Source: Maribacter caenipelagi (GTDB taxonomy: Bacteria > Bacteroidota > Bacteroidia > Flavobacteriales > Flavobacteriaceae). Taken from it: DNA of 64,000 nt. The translations under genes were made by a program, and so were the position numbers. The stretch spans positions 134,326 through 198,325 of the forward strand of contig NZ_SNZW01000015.1 in the NCBI RefSeq assembly GCF_004364175.1. Direction: 5' to 3'. Each line of letters opens with the position of its first letter. Positions within the stretch are counted from its first letter, which is position 1. The notes under the pieces are model-generated. The model saw nothing but the letters and a program-made list of their open reading frames with translations. It was not told where the DNA came from and ran no database searches. This document shows positions 24,527-33,923 of the stretch, in pieces.

Positions 24527-25438
24527 CTATCTCAAAGAAATTATCCAGTCTATCATTCCCTCACCCCAATCTTTCAAATGCTCATCATGTAAACCTAATC
24601 CGAACCCGTGACCGCCTTTTGGGTAAATGTGCATCGTTGCAGAAACCCCTTTATTCTTTACTGCTTTATAGAATAACAAACTATTTTCTACCGGTACTAC
24701 GGTGTCATCTGTAGCGTGAAGTAGAAATGTAGGTGGAGTTAACTTGGTAACCTGTTTTTCATTTGAAAAATAATCAGACAATTCACTAGGTGCTTCTTCG
24801 CCTATTAAATTAGTCTTAGATCCACTATGAGTATGAGGTCCAAAAGAAATTACCGGGTAACCCAATGCCATAAAATCTGGACGTGCACTTTCTTCATCAA
24901 TATCATCAACATCTTTATAAACCTTTTCATCAAAATGCGTTCCTAAAGTGGATGCTAAATGCCCACCTGCTGAAAACCCAATAATTCCTATTTTATTAGT
25001 CTTAACATTAAACTGTTCTGCTTTACTACGAACTAGTTTAACCGCTCTTTGAGCATCTATCAGTGGCACGAACTTTTTATCGGTCTGCGAAACATCTGAT
25101 GGCAAACGATATTTTAATACTATACCTGCAATACCTTTACTGTTCAAGAATTTTGCTATATCTGTACCTTCCCAATCATAAGCTAGTATTCCATACCCTC
25201 CTCCCGGAAAAATTAAAACCGCCTCTCCGGTTGCATCTCGTTTTGATGGTAAATACACCTCAATAGTGGGTACCTGAACTTTACTGATTCGTAAAATTTC
25301 ATTTTGCTCATGGATTTCTCTTTCTGAACTCTTAACATGATTGGGAATTTTATCTTTAGGCCATAAAGGCATTATGGTATCTTGAGCAAAAATACCGTTC
25401 ACCATTAGCAACAATAACAACATTAGTTTGATTTTCAT
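24527..25438 (-). CDS. Secreted alpha/beta hydrolase, acetyl-xylan-esterase-like
   Basis: The 303-residue protein has a signal peptide (MKIKLMLLLLLMVNGIFAQ, cut before DTIM) and an alpha/beta-hydrolase core. Visible are the oxyanion strand FPGGGYGILAYDWEG (about 75-90), the nucleophile GFSAGGH (about 152-158), the acid in LLHATDDTVVP and the His in GGHGFG near the C-terminus. This pattern matches esterases that remove acetyl groups from plant or algal polysaccharides. It lies 15 bases after a D-Ala-D-Ala dipeptidase gene, transcribed together, and near xylA/xylB, which fits xylan use. The substrate is inferred. Confidence 0.8.
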   Translation of the reverse strand: MKIKLMLLLLLMVNGIFAQDTIMPLWPKDKIPNHVKSSEREIHEQNEILRISKVQVPTIEVYLPSKRDATGEAVLIFPGGGYGILAYDWEGTDIAKFLNSKGIAGIVLKYRLPSDVSQTDKKFVPLIDAQRAVKLVRSKAEQFNVKTNKIGIIGFSAGGHLASTLGTHFDEKVYKDVDDIDEESARPDFMALGYPVISFGPHTHSGSKTNLIGEEAPSELSDYFSNEKQVTKLTPPTFLLHATDDTVVPVENSLLFYKAVKNKGVSATMHIYPKGGHGFGLGLHDEHLKDWGEGMIDWIISLR

Positions 25439-25453
25439 ATCTTATAATTTATA

Positions 25454-26185
25454 CTATTCACAATCCCATTTAAAATTTGCAATCGGGTCATGCGATGCTC
25501 CTTGTAAATTATAATGCCACCATTCTGTTCTTGTTGACCAAAACCCATGTTTTTCCATAGTTTCCTTGAGTAGCTTTCTATTATCAAGAATGTCTTGAGG
25601 TAAGTCAAAATTATCGTGATAAGCACGTTTTCCGAAAAAATCAAAATCCGAAGGCATATTCAATTCCTCACCCTCTAAAGTCACCAATGTAATATCTACT
25701 GCGCCACCTTTGTTATGAATGGAGCCTTTAACAGGGTTCGCCACGTATTGCGGATTAGGGACTATTTTCCACATTTTATACTGTACTGAATTAGGTCTGT
25801 AACAATCGTAAAATTTAATTTTTACTCCGTGTTTGTTAAATTCTTCATTTGCTTTTAATAATGCCTTTACCGTTTTTGCTCTAGTGTAACATTCACCACA
25901 ATCATATACCTGCTCTTTCAAAAAGTTATTATCTGTAGCATATCTTAAGTCATACGCAAAGCCGTCGCTATAGTCTGATAATCGTACGAATGTACTATCT
26001 GCGACATCTTCCAAGCTTTTTAATACAGGTTGCTCCACTTTAGGTTCTATTATTGAATCTATTACAGTTTCTACTGCTTGTTTTGCATTAGCAGCTGTAT
26101 TTATACTTTTAGACTCGTCTTTACAACCGGTCGTAAACACAAAAATTGCCATCGCTAACAATGCCCAAACTCTATTCTTAAACAT
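25454..26185 (-). CDS. VanX-like D-Ala-D-Ala dipeptidase lipoprotein
   Basis: The 243-residue protein has a lipoprotein signal (MFKNRVWALLAMAIFVFTTGC) and an M15D peptidase domain. Zinc and catalytic residues are visible in SIHNKGGAVDITL (about 154-166, SxHxxGxAxD) and EWWHYN (near 223). Arg in YDCYRPNSVQYKMW is the substrate-binding element. In this setting it is probably a cell-wall recycling or D-Ala-D-Ala scavenging enzyme rather than vancomycin resistance, since no vanH or vanA is near. It starts upstream of the esterase gene and diverges from the GH130 gene. Confidence 0.88.
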   Translation of the reverse strand: MFKNRVWALLAMAIFVFTTGCKDESKSINTAANAKQAVETVIDSIIEPKVEQPVLKSLEDVADSTFVRLSDYSDGFAYDLRYATDNNFLKEQVYDCGECYTRAKTVKALLKANEEFNKHGVKIKFYDCYRPNSVQYKMWKIVPNPQYVANPVKGSIHNKGGAVDITLVTLEGEELNMPSDFDFFGKRAYHDNFDLPQDILDNRKLLKETMEKHGFWSTRTEWWHYNLQGASHDPIANFKWDCE

Positions 26186-26301
26186 GTTTTAATTTTATTT
26201 GTGTTTCAATATACAGATTTTTACTAGAGGTGCTTTATCTTTAAAGTAGTTTCAATTCATAATGACCAATTATCATTATCGAATGTATTTAAACAAAAAC
26301 C

Positions 26302-27426
26302 ATGAACAACCACATATTTCTATTTTTGAGCCTAGCGCTTTTAAGTTTCTCATGTAAGAATGATAAGAAGCTATTGAACAAGGATTTAGAAAAACCGGCA
26401 TCTTCATGGCTCTTGGGTTTTCAGAAAACTGAGCTTAACCCAATAATGCAACCAGATTCTACCTATACATTTTTAGATCCGATTTCTAAGAATGAAGTCC
26501 GGTGGCAAAAGGCTGATGTTTTTAATCCGGGAGCTATCGTAAAAAACGATACGGTATTTTTATTGTTTAGGGCAGAAGATAATCCGGATGCTATTTTAGG
26601 AGAAAGAACCTCTCGCATCGGGTTAGCGTTTAGTACTGACGGAATACACTTTTCAAAATATGAAAAACCTGTACTTTTTCCCGATAACGATGAATTTGCA
26701 AAGTGGGACCAACCTGGTGGTGTGGAAGACCCTAGAATTGTTGAAACACCCGAAGGCACTTACATTATGCTCTATACAAGTTGGAACAATGATGTTGCTC
26801 GACTTTCTAGTGCTACATCTAAAGATTTAAAAACATGGATAAAAGCAGGACCAGTTTTTGAAAATGCCTATGAAGGAAAATTTTTAAATGAATGGAGCAA
26901 ATCTGGTTCAATTGTTACCGAATTAGTAAATGGGCGATTAATTGCAAAAAAAATAAATGGTAAGTACCTGATGTATTGGGGAGAGCTGTTCGTTAACCTT
27001 GCTATTTCTGAAAATGGAGTTGATTGGCAGCCTAGCTTAAATGATAAAGGTGATTTATTTCATAGTTTTAAACCAACTTTAAATGAATTTGACAGCCATT
27101 TAACTGAACCAGGACCACCTGCCCTGTATACAGATGCCGGTATTCTTTTATTATACAATGGTAAAAACTTAAGTGGAGATGGTGCTACTACTAAATACCC
27201 AGAGGGTACTTATTGTGGCGGGCAAGTCTTGTTCGATAAAAATAATCCGACTAAAATGCTTCAAAGAATGGAGGTTCCTTTTATTTGCCCAAGCTTACCT
27301 CACGAAATCAGCGGACAATATAAAGCAGGTACTACCTTTATTCAAGGTTTAGTGTATTTTAATGACAAGTGGTTTTTATATTATGGAACTGCCGACTCTA
27401 TGGTTGGTTTGGCAATTAAAGAGTAA
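26302..27426 (+). CDS. Glycoside hydrolase family 130-like lipoprotein
   Basis: The 374-residue protein has a lipoprotein signal (MNNHIFLFLSLALLSFSC) and a five-bladed propeller pattern with the GH130 landmark GGVEDPRIV (about 150). Other conserved elements are FNPGAIVKNDTVFLLFRAED and ERTSRIGLAFSTDG. GH130 enzymes are phosphorylases or hydrolases of beta-mannosides and related sugars. This lipoprotein form would act at the periplasm or cell surface, where hydrolysis is likelier than phosphorolysis. Specificity cannot be read here. It is a single plus-strand gene between two minus-strand groups. Confidence 0.75.
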   Translation: MNNHIFLFLSLALLSFSCKNDKKLLNKDLEKPASSWLLGFQKTELNPIMQPDSTYTFLDPISKNEVRWQKADVFNPGAIVKNDTVFLLFRAEDNPDAILGERTSRIGLAFSTDGIHFSKYEKPVLFPDNDEFAKWDQPGGVEDPRIVETPEGTYIMLYTSWNNDVARLSSATSKDLKTWIKAGPVFENAYEGKFLNEWSKSGSIVTELVNGRLIAKKINGKYLMYWGELFVNLAISENGVDWQPSLNDKGDLFHSFKPTLNEFDSHLTEPGPPALYTDAGILLLYNGKNLSGDGATTKYPEGTYCGGQVLFDKNNPTKMLQRMEVPFICPSLPHEISGQYKAGTTFIQGLVYFNDKWFLYYGTADSMVGLAIKE

Positions 27427-27559
27427 ACACATGAAATTTGTTTTTCCCATACCAAACATTTGTCTATCTCGATAGCCTATACGTTCAGCTTTGACTTCAA
27501 AATGTGTATTCTTTGGCAATATTTCTGAATAGATATTTCATACTATTAAAGAGAAAAAA

Positions 27560-27588
27560 AACCTCCTATTTAATTAAAAATAGAAGGT
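27560..27588 (-). terminator. Terminator of the GMC/TIM-barrel operon
   Basis: AACCTCCTATTT and AAATAGAAGGTT form an 11-bp stem with one mismatch around a short loop. On the minus strand the hairpin is followed by a run of eight T, a strong intrinsic terminator for the operon ending at 27613. Confidence 0.8.
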
Positions 27589-27612
27589 TGCATTGCACTT
27601 TTGGTTGTTGGT

Positions 27613-28434
27613 TTACTTCAAACTTTTTAAATACACTAAGCTTTTTGGTACTTGTGTAACTACGTTCTTAGATTCATCTTCTATGAACATGTATTCTATG
27701 CCTAATTTTTTAGCCTCGGTAACTACCCCTGCAATATCTATTTGCCCGGTACCTAAAACAACATTGGTATCATCATCTTCGTGACCGGTATTATTACCTT
27801 CAATACCTTTTTCCATATCCTTTAAGTGTAAAAGGGTAAATTTCTTCGGATATTTTTTCATTAATGCCAACGGATCAGCACCACCATGTTGCGCCCAGAA
27901 CACATCTAATTCAAAAGTAAAGTCTGTTGCATTTTTAGCCATGTAATCAAATAAGGTACCATTTTTATAAGGCCTAAATTCATACCCGTGTGGATGATAC
28001 GCCAATACGAGTCCGTTATTCTTCAAAATCTTTCCTGCTTTATTGAACACTTCTGTCGCGTGTTTTGTTTCTTCTAGATCCCATTTGTTATCATCGTGAG
28101 GCACCCATGCACACATTACATATTTAGCTCCAAAATCTTTGGCATTTTTAATGACTTTTTCAACATCATTCTCCAAGTCACTAAACCCGGCACCTACGCT
28201 AACCATCTCTAAATCATTCTCTGCTAGTAAGGTTTTAAAATCATTCAATGGCATATCATAGGTTTCACCACCTTCAATCTTCGTTATTCCCCATTCATTA
28301 ATCAATCCTAGGGTGTTAGAAACATCCATGTTAAATTGATTTCGAAGGCTATATAACTGTAAACCTACTTCTTGAGCCTGTGCTAAAAAACCACTACCCA
28401 AAAGGACAGTGGTGATAATTACTTTTTTAATCAT
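27613..28434 (-). CDS. Exported sugar isomerase/epimerase-type TIM barrel
   Basis: The 273-residue protein has a signal peptide (MIKKVIITTVLLGSGFLAQA, cut before QEVG) and an AP-endonuclease-2-like TIM barrel. Metal-ligand segments are visible: KIEGGETYD, LAYHPHGYEF, ELDVFWAQHGG and LHLKDMEKG, and a final FIEDES. Signal-bearing members next to GMC dehydrogenases have been linked to 3-keto-glycoside cleavage (lyase or hydratase type). It lies 11 bases after the dehydrogenase small subunit gene, so it shares the operon. The exact reaction is inferred. Confidence 0.75.
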   Translation of the reverse strand: MIKKVIITTVLLGSGFLAQAQEVGLQLYSLRNQFNMDVSNTLGLINEWGITKIEGGETYDMPLNDFKTLLAENDLEMVSVGAGFSDLENDVEKVIKNAKDFGAKYVMCAWVPHDDNKWDLEETKHATEVFNKAGKILKNNGLVLAYHPHGYEFRPYKNGTLFDYMAKNATDFTFELDVFWAQHGGADPLALMKKYPKKFTLLHLKDMEKGIEGNNTGHEDDDTNVVLGTGQIDIAGVVTEAKKLGIEYMFIEDESKNVVTQVPKSLVYLKSLK

Positions 28435-28445
28435 TATGATGTTGT

Positions 28446-29168
28446 TTACGTAAGTAAATTTCCTTCGTCATCCCATTCTGCCATAACGTTACGCTGGCTT
28501 TGGTCTACACATTTTGCAATCCATTCTGGGTCATAAGCAACACCGTGTTGGTCTAGTACATCTTGCGGTACGCCATCCCAAACATTAGGTGAATTTCCTT
28601 TATATCCTAAATCGGCAATACCTACTTTAGAAGTATAATAACCTGTTACGGTTAAACCGCGCATAGTATAGAAAAACTGAATTTCTAAAGGTTGTTCGCT
28701 TAACGGTTTCTCTGTATCATGCCAGCAAATTTCATCGCAAATCTGCTTTTTCTGCTCTAAAGTAGCAGACTTAAATTCGGCACCAAATTCAGTATTGCTC
28801 TTATGATCTAACCACATTAAGCCACCTAATAGTGTTGGAGCCATTTCTGGAATATCTTTACCCATAAATTCTACAAGCGCCGGTACTTCTGCCTCTATAG
28901 GACCACCATGTGGCTCTTTTGGCGGAAGTATTACAACACTTAAAGCTGCAATAGTTTCCATCTCATGAGCATTGAACAATTTTTCTGCATTTAGCTTTTC
29001 TATGCGCTCTAGTTCAGCCGGTGTTCTACCGAAATATTTTTCGCTACTGGCTGCAATATCTTGATCTACAGATTCGCCATTTTCAGTCTTACAAGAATTG
29101 AAGACCAGCCCAGAAGTTGCCGCAGCACCACCGAGTATTAAAGTTTGTAAACTCTTTCTTCTATCCAT
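28446..29168 (-). CDS. Gluconate 2-dehydrogenase subunit 3-like protein
   Basis: The 240-residue protein starts with a twin-arginine-like signal (MDRRKSLQTLILGGAAATSG) ending at a lipobox-type cysteine (FNSC). The body matches the small subunit of membrane FAD dehydrogenases (HEMETIAALSVVILPPKEPH, then VPALVEFMGKDIPEMAPTLL). This subunit helps fold, export and anchor the large GMC subunit, whose gene lies 3 bases upstream. The pair would oxidise a sugar in the periplasm. No cytochrome c subunit gene is seen nearby, so the electron acceptor must be elsewhere. Confidence 0.82.
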   Translation of the reverse strand: MDRRKSLQTLILGGAAATSGLVFNSCKTENGESVDQDIAASSEKYFGRTPAELERIEKLNAEKLFNAHEMETIAALSVVILPPKEPHGGPIEAEVPALVEFMGKDIPEMAPTLLGGLMWLDHKSNTEFGAEFKSATLEQKKQICDEICWHDTEKPLSEQPLEIQFFYTMRGLTVTGYYTSKVGIADLGYKGNSPNVWDGVPQDVLDQHGVAYDPEWIAKCVDQSQRNVMAEWDDEGNLLT

Positions 29169-29171
29169 GAT

Positions 29172-30893
29172 CTAAATATTTTGTGCCTTTAATTGTTCAA
29201 TGATATAATCAGATGCTCTCCACGATAGCGCCATAATCGTCCAAGTACAGTTTTTATCTGCTTGAGACACAAAAACCCCTGCGTCTACAATAAATACGTT
29301 ATCTGCATCATGTAACTGTTGAAACTTATTAGTAACAGATGTTTTTGGGTCATCTCCCATTCTTGTTGTACCTACCTCGTGAATAATCTCACCTGGTTTG
29401 TTCAATCCGTAATCTTTATCCTTACCTGGCTTGTCCCCTAAGTAATGGCCACCCATGTTATGAATAATCTCTTCAAAGGTGTCTTGCATATGTTTCGCCT
29501 GATTTACCTCGTATTCTGAGTGCTTATAGTTAAACTTCAAAACAGGAATACCAAATTGATCTACCGTTGTAGGGTCAATTTCACAGTAATTGTCTTTGTA
29601 AGCGATTGCTTCTCCACGACCGCCAAAACCTATTACGGCACCGTAGTATTTCTTTACATCGTCACGCAGGCTATCGCCATATCCTCCAGATTTTAATCCG
29701 AAGTATTGGTTCATAGCATTTGGATTCCAACCAAAACCGTAATTAGGCTGCCCCATACCGCCCCAAACTTCAATATGATAACCTCTAGGGAAGTTCAATT
29801 TAGAATTATCGCCCCACCAAGGTGAATAAACATGCATACCACCAACACCATCTTCATTATATGAAGTCTTTCTATTCAATAAACCTGGTATAACTCCCGA
29901 TGCACTTGAACCTGTTGAATCGTGTAAATATCTACCAACAAGGTTACTACTATTACCTAATCCATTAGGGTGTTGCTTACTCTTAGAGTTTAAAAGTATA
30001 CGTGCAGAACTACATGCAGATGCAGCCAATACTACCACTTTACCTCTAAGCGTATATTCTTTTCTATCTTCTTTGTTGATGTAAGACACACCTGTAGCCT
30101 TACCTTCTTCATTGGTAAGAACCTCGCGTACCATTGAATTCACAAACAATTTTACTTGACCGCCACTCTTTTGAGCCGGAAAAATCAAGCAACTACCTGC
30201 TGAGAAATCGGCATATATTTGACATGATCTACCACATTGTCCACAATAAAAACAAACTCCGCGATCTTCGTTGATTCTTTTGGTCAACATAGAAAGCCTA
30301 CCTGGTATCACCGGTATATTTGACTTTTTTGCGCCGTTGATGTAAAATAATTCGTGCAGTCTTGGTTTCGGGGGAGGAAGAAAGAATCCGTCAGGATCGT
30401 TTTCTCTACCTTCATTGGTGCCAAATACACCAATTAACTTGTCTAATTTATCATAATAAGGCTTAACATCTTCGTATCCTATTGGCCAGTCATCTCCATG
30501 GCCATCACGGGTCTTCCCTTTAAAATCTTTAGGTCCGAAACGTAATGAAATACGTCCCCAGTGATTGGTTCGTCCTCCGAGCATTCTTGCGCGCCACCAT
30601 TTAAATTCAGTTCCTTCTGCATGCGTATATGGCTCTCCTTCCACTTCCCAATCTCCCCATGACATATCCCATTCGCCAAAAGCTCTTGTTGTACCAGCTC
30701 CCCTTCTTGGAGAATCATATGGCTGTTTTAATTGTGTCATGGTCTTTGGATCAGCTGGGTCAAAAAAAGGACCCGCTTCTACAACAGCTACATTTAAACC
30801 TGCATCTGCCAATTGTTTGGTAGCCATACCACCACCAGCTCCTGAACCTACGATGATAACATCAAAGATTTCTGAGGATTCTTTTATCTGCAT
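29172..30893 (-). CDS. GMC-family FAD-dependent sugar dehydrogenase, large subunit
   Basis: The 573-residue protein has the FAD dinucleotide motif VIIVGSGAGGGMATKQLADA (about 12-31), the GMC signature region GGRTNHWGRISLR and a C-terminal HEVGTTRMGDDP segment with the catalytic His region. A cysteine cluster, CFYCGQCGRSC (about 221-231), resembles the iron-sulphur binding site of the FAD glucose dehydrogenase group. With its small subunit it probably oxidises the C3 hydroxyl of glycosides, giving 3-keto sugars for the TIM-barrel partner. No signal peptide is seen, so export would depend on the small subunit's twin-arginine signal. Confidence 0.85.
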   Translation of the reverse strand: MQIKESSEIFDVIIVGSGAGGGMATKQLADAGLNVAVVEAGPFFDPADPKTMTQLKQPYDSPRRGAGTTRAFGEWDMSWGDWEVEGEPYTHAEGTEFKWWRARMLGGRTNHWGRISLRFGPKDFKGKTRDGHGDDWPIGYEDVKPYYDKLDKLIGVFGTNEGRENDPDGFFLPPPKPRLHELFYINGAKKSNIPVIPGRLSMLTKRINEDRGVCFYCGQCGRSCQIYADFSAGSCLIFPAQKSGGQVKLFVNSMVREVLTNEEGKATGVSYINKEDRKEYTLRGKVVVLAASACSSARILLNSKSKQHPNGLGNSSNLVGRYLHDSTGSSASGVIPGLLNRKTSYNEDGVGGMHVYSPWWGDNSKLNFPRGYHIEVWGGMGQPNYGFGWNPNAMNQYFGLKSGGYGDSLRDDVKKYYGAVIGFGGRGEAIAYKDNYCEIDPTTVDQFGIPVLKFNYKHSEYEVNQAKHMQDTFEEIIHNMGGHYLGDKPGKDKDYGLNKPGEIIHEVGTTRMGDDPKTSVTNKFQQLHDADNVFIVDAGVFVSQADKNCTWTIMALSWRASDYIIEQLKAQNI

Positions 30894-31024
30894 AATTTGA
30901 AATTAGTTATTGATTACAATTTAACTATTTAATAAAATAAGAACCTGTGTTTTTAGCTGAATAACCATCGTTACTGGACGGACGGATATTTTTTAAGCAC
31001 ATTGGTCCTTTTTAGACAATTTTG

Positions 31025-32404
31025 TTATTCGCTTACAAAGGTAGAAGCAGGTAAACCAACGGCATTGAATAAAGTACCTATATCTGTACTTCTAAACGCA
31101 TATCGTACCCCTGTTGGATTTTTTACTTCTTTTGAGCTTAATACCACTTGTTCATTCTTTAATTTTGCCTTCGCAGGAAACCATTTTCCCGCAGCATTAG
31201 AAACTTCAAAAAGTGTTATTTTCTTTCCTTTAGAATATAATCCGTCAGCGTTGCTGAACTTCACTATTAACTGATTGCCATCTTTTGTAAAAGAATCGTA
31301 TAGCGGACCATATACTTCTGTATCTTCTAATAAACCATAGTGATTTTTAAGCGCAATATTGGCTAACCGTAAGCCTACATCTTGCTTGTTTAAAGGGTGA
31401 ATATCTTCGATAGTACAGATATCACTCGTCATTGCCATGGCTGTATTTTCTAGTGACATTGCCCTTCGTTGCTGATCTCGAACTATACCGCCAGCAAATT
31501 CTTGATCATAATTAAATGGCGCTATTTGAACATAATAAAATGGAAAGTCATCTTTCCATTCTGCTCGCCAAGAAGTAATCATTTTGGTAAAAAGCTTTTG
31601 GTAGCTTTCGGCATTCGCAGTATTTGATTCTCCTTGATACCAAATCGTGCCGCCTATTTTAAACTTCGTCAACGGGGCTACCATACCGTTATACAAAGAT
31701 GACTTCTCTACCGTTACCCATTTGTTAGGCTCTATTTTTTCATGTGCTTCTACCAATTCAGGGTGTGCTTCAAAAACAGACTCTGGTGTCCACACTTCGG
31801 AACTTGATGCTCCCCAAGCGTTATCTATTAATCCGATAGGAATATTCAATTCTTTTTGAAGCTTTCTAGCAAAGAAATAAGCAACTGCGCTAAAATCTTG
31901 CATAGTTTCAGGTGAACAAGGTACCCAAGTACCTGCCACATCTTCTTGCGGATATTTTGCTGTTCTCTTCGCTACCGTAAAAAGTCGAATTTTTGGGTAG
32001 TTAGCATTTTCAACTTCAACATCTCTGTTGTCTATTTTACTGTTTGCACTCCATTCCATATTGCTTTGCCCAGAACAAAGCCATACCTCGCCTATTAAAA
32101 CATCTTTCAAGGCAATTTCGTTAATTTTTCCCTTAAAGATTATTTTAAACGGTCCGCCTGCTTCAGGTGTTTTTACGGTAAGCTCCCATTTTGCATCATT
32201 ACCTGTTTTAACCTTAACGGTTTTATCGTTCCAACTTGTATAAATGGAGAATTCTTCATTTGGTTCTGCCCAGCCATATAGCAATACATCACTCTCACGT
32301 TGCAAGACCATATCATTTGAGAAAATTTTTGGTAAAGTAATTTCAGCCTTAGCAAAAGTGGTTACCAACAGGCACAACATCATCAGGGTAAAACGTAAGT
32401 TCAT
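31025..32404 (-). CDS. Sialate O-acetylesterase-like carbohydrate esterase
   Basis: The 459-residue protein has a signal peptide (MNLRFTLMMLCLLVTTFAKA) and a SGNH hydrolase core with the nucleophile in CSGQSNMEW (about 112-120), the second block GGTIWYQGESNT and the catalytic Asp-His in DIHPLNKQ (about 345). A beta-sandwich part surrounds it. Such esterases remove acetyl groups from sialic acid or from hemicellulose; near xylA and xylB the second is more likely. It is followed by a divergent Gfo/Idh gene. Substrate remains open. Confidence 0.85.
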   Translation of the reverse strand: MNLRFTLMMLCLLVTTFAKAEITLPKIFSNDMVLQRESDVLLYGWAEPNEEFSIYTSWNDKTVKVKTGNDAKWELTVKTPEAGGPFKIIFKGKINEIALKDVLIGEVWLCSGQSNMEWSANSKIDNRDVEVENANYPKIRLFTVAKRTAKYPQEDVAGTWVPCSPETMQDFSAVAYFFARKLQKELNIPIGLIDNAWGASSSEVWTPESVFEAHPELVEAHEKIEPNKWVTVEKSSLYNGMVAPLTKFKIGGTIWYQGESNTANAESYQKLFTKMITSWRAEWKDDFPFYYVQIAPFNYDQEFAGGIVRDQQRRAMSLENTAMAMTSDICTIEDIHPLNKQDVGLRLANIALKNHYGLLEDTEVYGPLYDSFTKDGNQLIVKFSNADGLYSKGKKITLFEVSNAAGKWFPAKAKLKNEQVVLSSKEVKNPTGVRYAFRSTDIGTLFNAVGLPASTFVSE

Positions 32405-32548
32405 TGTATTTGATAAAATTTTGATTTAAATATACCTAAATATGCTAAACATTGACAAATTCTTAATCATTGAATATTATTTTTATAGGATTTGTTATAT
32501 TGACTCTTATAATTTTGATATTCGTAAGCTAATAAAAATCAACTCGTC

Positions 32549-33922
32549 ATGTCTAACCAACCAACATTACTAAAGCGCCGAAATTTTATTAAAGCTGCCT
32601 CGGCATCATTACTACTTACTTCATTTAACTCATACGGATTTGAGTTTTTCGGGAACGAAAAGCCAAAAAAAGTAGCACTTATTGGGACTGGCTGGTATGG
32701 TACCGGCGATTTATTGCGTCTTATTCAGGTAGCAAATGTAGAAGTGGTCTCACTTTGCGATGTTGATACAAATCAATTAAATACCGCGGCACAATTAGTT
32801 TCTGAGCGACAAAAAAACGGTAAAAAACCAAAACTATTTACCGATTACAGAATCATGTTAAAAAAAGAGAAATTAGATATTGTACTTATAGGCACACCTG
32901 ATCATTGGCATGCATTAACCTGTATTGAAGCGCTAAAATCTGGAGCCCACGTATATGTTCAAAAACCTATTAGCGTTGATGTTATCGAAGGTGAGGCTAT
33001 GGTCACTGCCGCTAAAAAATACAACAGAGTGGTTCAAGTGGGTACACAGCGAAAAAGTACGCCGCATCTCGTAGCAGCTAAAAAACAAATTATTGATACC
33101 GATTTGCTTGGAACTATTGGTCATGTTGATATGAGTTGCTATTACCATATGCGTGCCAATGGAAATCCGCAAGAACAAGACGTACCTGATTTCTTTGATT
33201 ATGACATGTGGACAGGTCCTGCGCCTATGAGACCTTACGATGGTTTACCTCATAAAAGATGGTGGCGTACGTTTCGAGAATATGGAAACGGAATTACGGG
33301 CGATATGTGTGTTCACATGCTAGATACCGTTCGTTGGATGCTTGACTTAGGATGGCCAAAGCGTATTAGTTCTGAAGGTGGAATTTTTGTTCAGAAGAAT
33401 GGAAAGTCGAACATATCAGACACGCAATCTGCCATATTCGAGTATGATGATCATAACTGTAATTGGCAGCATAGAACATGGGGTAATCCAGATGATACTG
33501 ATTACCCTTGGGCTTTTAAAATCTATGGAGAAAAAGGTGTTTTAAAGGGTGATGTGATGAAGGCTGAATTTATACCAGTAGATGGTGGTGAAACTATTCG
33601 ATTTGACGTAGTTTATGAAAAAGAGAAATACCCTGAAGATTTATCTGAAAAAGATATTGAGTTACATGCTGCACCCGCTACAAGAAGACATATGACAGAT
33701 TTTTTGAATGCCATACAAAACAATACCAAACCTGTAGCTGATATTGAAAATGGACATATTTCTACCGCTAGTTGTATTTTGGCAAATTTATCGATGGATT
33801 TAAAAAGACCTTTAGTGTATGATCCACAAAGTAAAACAGTCATAAACGACCCCGAAGCTACTGCATTATTACAACGCAATTATCGTGGGAAATGGGAACA
33901 CCCACACCCAGATACGGTATAG
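32549..33922 (+). CDS. Exported Gfo/Idh/MocA-family oxidoreductase
   Basis: The 457-residue protein has a twin-arginine signal (KRRNFIKAASASLLLTSF) and a Rossmann NAD(P) domain (KVALIGTGWYGTGDLLRLIQ, about 40-59) with the family's lysine in HVYVQKPISVD. The C-terminal half has the substrate-binding pattern (GDMCVHMLDTVRWMLDLG). Exported members of this family bind their cofactor tightly and act on sugars or keto-glycosides, which fits the GMC operon upstream. A possible -7 box TAATTTTG lies at 32510-32517, with no well-spaced -33. Confidence 0.85.
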   Translation: MSNQPTLLKRRNFIKAASASLLLTSFNSYGFEFFGNEKPKKVALIGTGWYGTGDLLRLIQVANVEVVSLCDVDTNQLNTAAQLVSERQKNGKKPKLFTDYRIMLKKEKLDIVLIGTPDHWHALTCIEALKSGAHVYVQKPISVDVIEGEAMVTAAKKYNRVVQVGTQRKSTPHLVAAKKQIIDTDLLGTIGHVDMSCYYHMRANGNPQEQDVPDFFDYDMWTGPAPMRPYDGLPHKRWWRTFREYGNGITGDMCVHMLDTVRWMLDLGWPKRISSEGGIFVQKNGKSNISDTQSAIFEYDDHNCNWQHRTWGNPDDTDYPWAFKIYGEKGVLKGDVMKAEFIPVDGGETIRFDVVYEKEKYPEDLSEKDIELHAAPATRRHMTDFLNAIQNNTKPVADIENGHISTASCILANLSMDLKRPLVYDPQSKTVINDPEATALLQRNYRGKWEHPHPDTV

Positions 33923-33923
33923 A

